This document shows, in pieces, positions 6,792 through 8,342 of a stretch of DNA of 8,342 nucleotides (its first letter is position 1; each line of letters starts with the position of its first letter). Under the pieces are notes generated by a model. The model did not search any database and was not told the DNA's origin. It was given only the letters and a program-made list of their open reading frames with translations. Origin of the DNA: Desulfobulbaceae bacterium (lineage in GTDB: Bacteria; Desulfobacterota; Desulfobulbia; Desulfobulbales; Desulfobulbaceae); contig JALSNT010000521.1 in NCBI GenBank assembly GCA_026986885.1, forward strand, positions 1-8,342, written 5' to 3'. The translations under genes and the position numbers were made by a program.

Positions 6792-8342
6792 AAAAATCCA
6801 CCTCTACAGCAATAGATGTCCGAAAACAGTTTCAGGTCAACACCACAACCTATACCCTGTATTCGCTGACCGCTCTTGCGGAATACGGATACAAAAATAT
6901 TGATCATCTTCCTTTTTCCATCCGCATTCTGCTGGAAAATCTACTGCGCAATGGTGGGACGGATATGGTGAGCCGGGAAGACATTGACAACCTGGCATCC
7001 TGGCAGCCTGATATGGCCAGTCCCGGTTCCATTCCTTTTATGCCGGGCCGAGTCGTTTTGCAGGATTTCACCGGGGTGCCGGCGCTTGTCGATCTGGCGG
7101 CTCTCCGGGCTGCAGTTGCCCGGCATGGGGGAAATCCTGAAACGATGAACCCTTTTGTTCCGGCTGATCTCATTATTGATCATTCCGTCCAGGTTGATTT
7201 TTTTGGTGACAAATATGCCCTGGCACGAAATGTGGAACGTGAGATGGAACGAAACCGGGAACGGTACTCCATGCTGCGCTGGGGACAGAAAGCCCTTACA
7301 AATTTCCGGGTGGTGCCGCCGGGTACCGGCATCGTTCATCAGGTCAACCTGGAGTACCTGGCCTCTGTCGTGCAGGAGGGTGAAAAGGATGGTGAGCTTG
7401 TTCTCTATCCGGATACGGTTCTTGGTACTGATTCACATACGACCATGATCAATGGCCTGGGGGTTCTTGGCTGGGGTGTCGGCGGTATTGAGGCCGAGGC
7501 GGTTCTTCTTGGGCAGCCCTATTCCATGCAGATCCCGGAGGTGGTGGGGGTGAAACTGATTGGCAGTCTGCGCGAGGGCATTACCGCAACCGATCTGGTC
7601 CTTACCATTACCGAGTTTTTACGCGAGAAGGGTGTGGTTGGCCGTTTTGTCGAATTTTTTGGCCCGGGCGCCGGCCGACTCAGTCTGCCGGATCGGGCAA
7701 CCATTGCCAATATGGCCCCGGAGTACGGGGCGACCATGGGATTTTTCCCCGTGGATGAGCAGACCCTCGCCTATCTTCTCGCCAGCGGCAGGAAAAAGGA
7801 ACTGGTTCATCTGGTGGAATTCTATAGCCGGGAGCAGGGACTGTTCCGCTCAACACACAGTCCTGACCCAAGGTATACGGTCGTTTACGAGATCCGGCTC
7901 GATGAGGTTGAAGCGAGTCTGGCCGGGCCTAAAAAACCACAGAACCGGATCCCGCTGTCCAGGATGAATGATGTGTTTCTTACCCAATTGTCCCCAGCGC
8001 CGGACCCGAACACCTCGCAGGAGAGTAACGGTGGCTGCTGGGCGGATGAAGGGGGAGCCTGTCAACTGATTATCCCTGATTGCGGATGCCCGGAAGTACC
8101 TGAAGACGAATTGCGGCAGGGTTGTTTTGATGTGGATGGCGAGCAGATTTCCTTAAAGGACGGTTCCGTTGTTATTGCCGCCATTACCAGCTGTACCAAT
8201 ACATCCAACCCGGCCGTTATGATTGGAGCCGGCCTGTTGGCCCGCAAGGCGGTAGAACTCGGATTGCAGGCTAAACCATGGGTTAAAACCAGCATGGCGC
8301 CGGGGTCAAAGGTTGTCAGCCGTTATCTTGAAGATGCCGATC
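6788..8342 (+). CDS. acnA: Aconitate hydratase, AcnA type, N-terminal 518 residues; 3' end outside window
   Basis: The gene encodes an iron-sulfur aconitase interconverting citrate and isocitrate in the TCA cycle. The frame is open from the ATG at 6788 to the window end without a stop; family members are ~890-900 residues, so a bit over half is present. Diagnostic blocks are LLENLLR (54-60), VLQDFTGVPALVDLA (from base ~7055), LIIDHSVQVD, VVPPGTGIVHQVNLEYL, TDSHTTMINGLGVLGWGVGGIEAE (Asp215-Ser216-His217 at its start), EYGAT, and ITSCTNTSNP with Cys469, the first of three 4Fe-4S ligands. The remaining two ligands (CxxC) should lie beyond the edge. The wording matches AcnA rather than AcnB or AcnD. 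Unusually, residues ~410-450 contain an extra stretch of roughly 29 residues relative to E. coli AcnA (from memory), holding five cysteines. It overlaps the upstream gene by ATGA, tying TCA-cycle capacity to beta-oxidation expression. Confidence 0.95.
   Translation, partial: MKKSTSTAIDVRKQFQVNTTTYTLYSLTALAEYGYKNIDHLPFSIRILLENLLRNGGTDMVSREDIDNLASWQPDMASPGSIPFMPGRVVLQDFTGVPALVDLAALRAAVARHGGNPETMNPFVPADLIIDHSVQVDFFGDKYALARNVEREMERNRERYSMLRWGQKALTNFRVVPPGTGIVHQVNLEYLASVVQEGEKDGELVLYPDTVLGTDSHTTMINGLGVLGWGVGGIEAEAVLLGQPYSMQIPEVVGVKLIGSLREGITATDLVLTITEFLREKGVVGRFVEFFGPGAGRLSLPDRATIANMAPEYGATMGFFPVDEQTLAYLLASGRKKELVHLVEFYSREQGLFRSTHSPDPRYTVVYEIRLDEVEASLAGPKKPQNRIPLSRMNDVFLTQLSPAPDPNTSQESNGGCWADEGGACQLIIPDCGCPEVPEDELRQGCFDVDGEQISLKDGSVVIAAITSCTNTSNPAVMIGAGLLARKAVELGLQAKPWVKTSMAPGSKVVSRYLEDAD
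8006..8128 (+). other. Cysteine-rich insertion within aconitase
   Basis: Codons for Cys417, Cys425, Cys432, Cys434 and Cys446 fall within 30 residues, spaced C-x7-C-x6-C-x1-C-x11-C. The stretch sits in the surface linker between the segment ending ASLAGPKKPQNR and the DGSVVIAAITSC core strand. E. coli AcnA, as I recall it, has about 42 residues between the corresponding Arg and Asp-Gly, with no cysteine, against about 71 here. The reading frame continues cleanly on both sides, so this is an in-frame insertion and not a frameshift artefact. The boundaries given are approximate. Confidence 0.7.

Noticed and set aside
6788..8342. 2-methylisocitrate dehydratase AcnD (methylcitrate cycle) or AcnB instead of AcnA
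   Set aside because: The blocks PPGTGIVHQVNLEYL and the Asp-Ser-His-Thr-Thr region follow AcnA wording as I recall it. AcnD reads differently there (PAGNGIMHQINLE), and AcnB has a different domain order. No prpB/prpC-like gene is in the window.
1..8342. CRISPR arrays, tRNA/rRNA genes, insertion sequences, terminators or a defence system
   Set aside because: No direct-repeat array, cloverleaf, transposase-like frame or hairpin-plus-T-run was seen. The window is continuously coding for metabolic enzymes with overlapping junctions.

Overview
The window is a tightly packed, single-strand (+) bacterial operon fragment of five genes with no intergenic space. The genes encode the C-terminal end of a thiolase, a FadJ-type multifunctional beta-oxidation alpha subunit, a FadE-type acyl-CoA dehydrogenase, a two-domain protein (PlsC-like acyltransferase fused to an alpha/beta hydrolase), and the first ~518 residues of an AcnA-type aconitase. 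Every junction overlaps: 1 nt (TAATG), 4 nt (ATGA), 13 nt, then 4 nt (ATGA). This points to one polycistronic message with translational coupling. Both window edges cut genes, so the promoter and terminator lie outside.

Organism: base composition is close to balanced and codon use looks even across all five genes, with no sign of recent transfer. FadJ and FadE resemble, from memory, the enterobacterial proteins in motif order and detail, but the gene order and the fused acyltransferase/hydrolase do not match an E. coli-like layout. My best guess is a Gram-negative proteobacterium in the broad sense, perhaps a deltaproteobacterium/Desulfobacterota. This is inference and weakly held.

Region by region: 1-326 holds the thiolase C-terminus with the catalytic His and Cys. 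326-2467 is FadJ (enoyl-CoA hydratase plus 3-hydroxyacyl-CoA dehydrogenase). 2464-4638 is FadE without the N-terminal membrane segments of the E. coli enzyme. 4626-6791 is the acyltransferase-linker-hydrolase fusion. 6788 to the right edge is aconitase, carrying an unusual cysteine-rich insertion just before its first cluster-binding cysteine.

How they fit together: FadE, FadJ and the thiolase supply every step of the beta-oxidation spiral from acyl-CoA to acetyl-CoA. Aconitase serves the TCA cycle that would oxidise the acetyl-CoA. The fusion protein plausibly handles lipid-bound acyl chains (release by the hydrolase, re-esterification by the acyltransferase), feeding or opposing beta-oxidation. 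No acyl-CoA synthetase, electron-transfer flavoprotein or regulator is in the window. The most interesting items are the fusion protein, its unassigned central region, and the cysteine-rich aconitase insertion.
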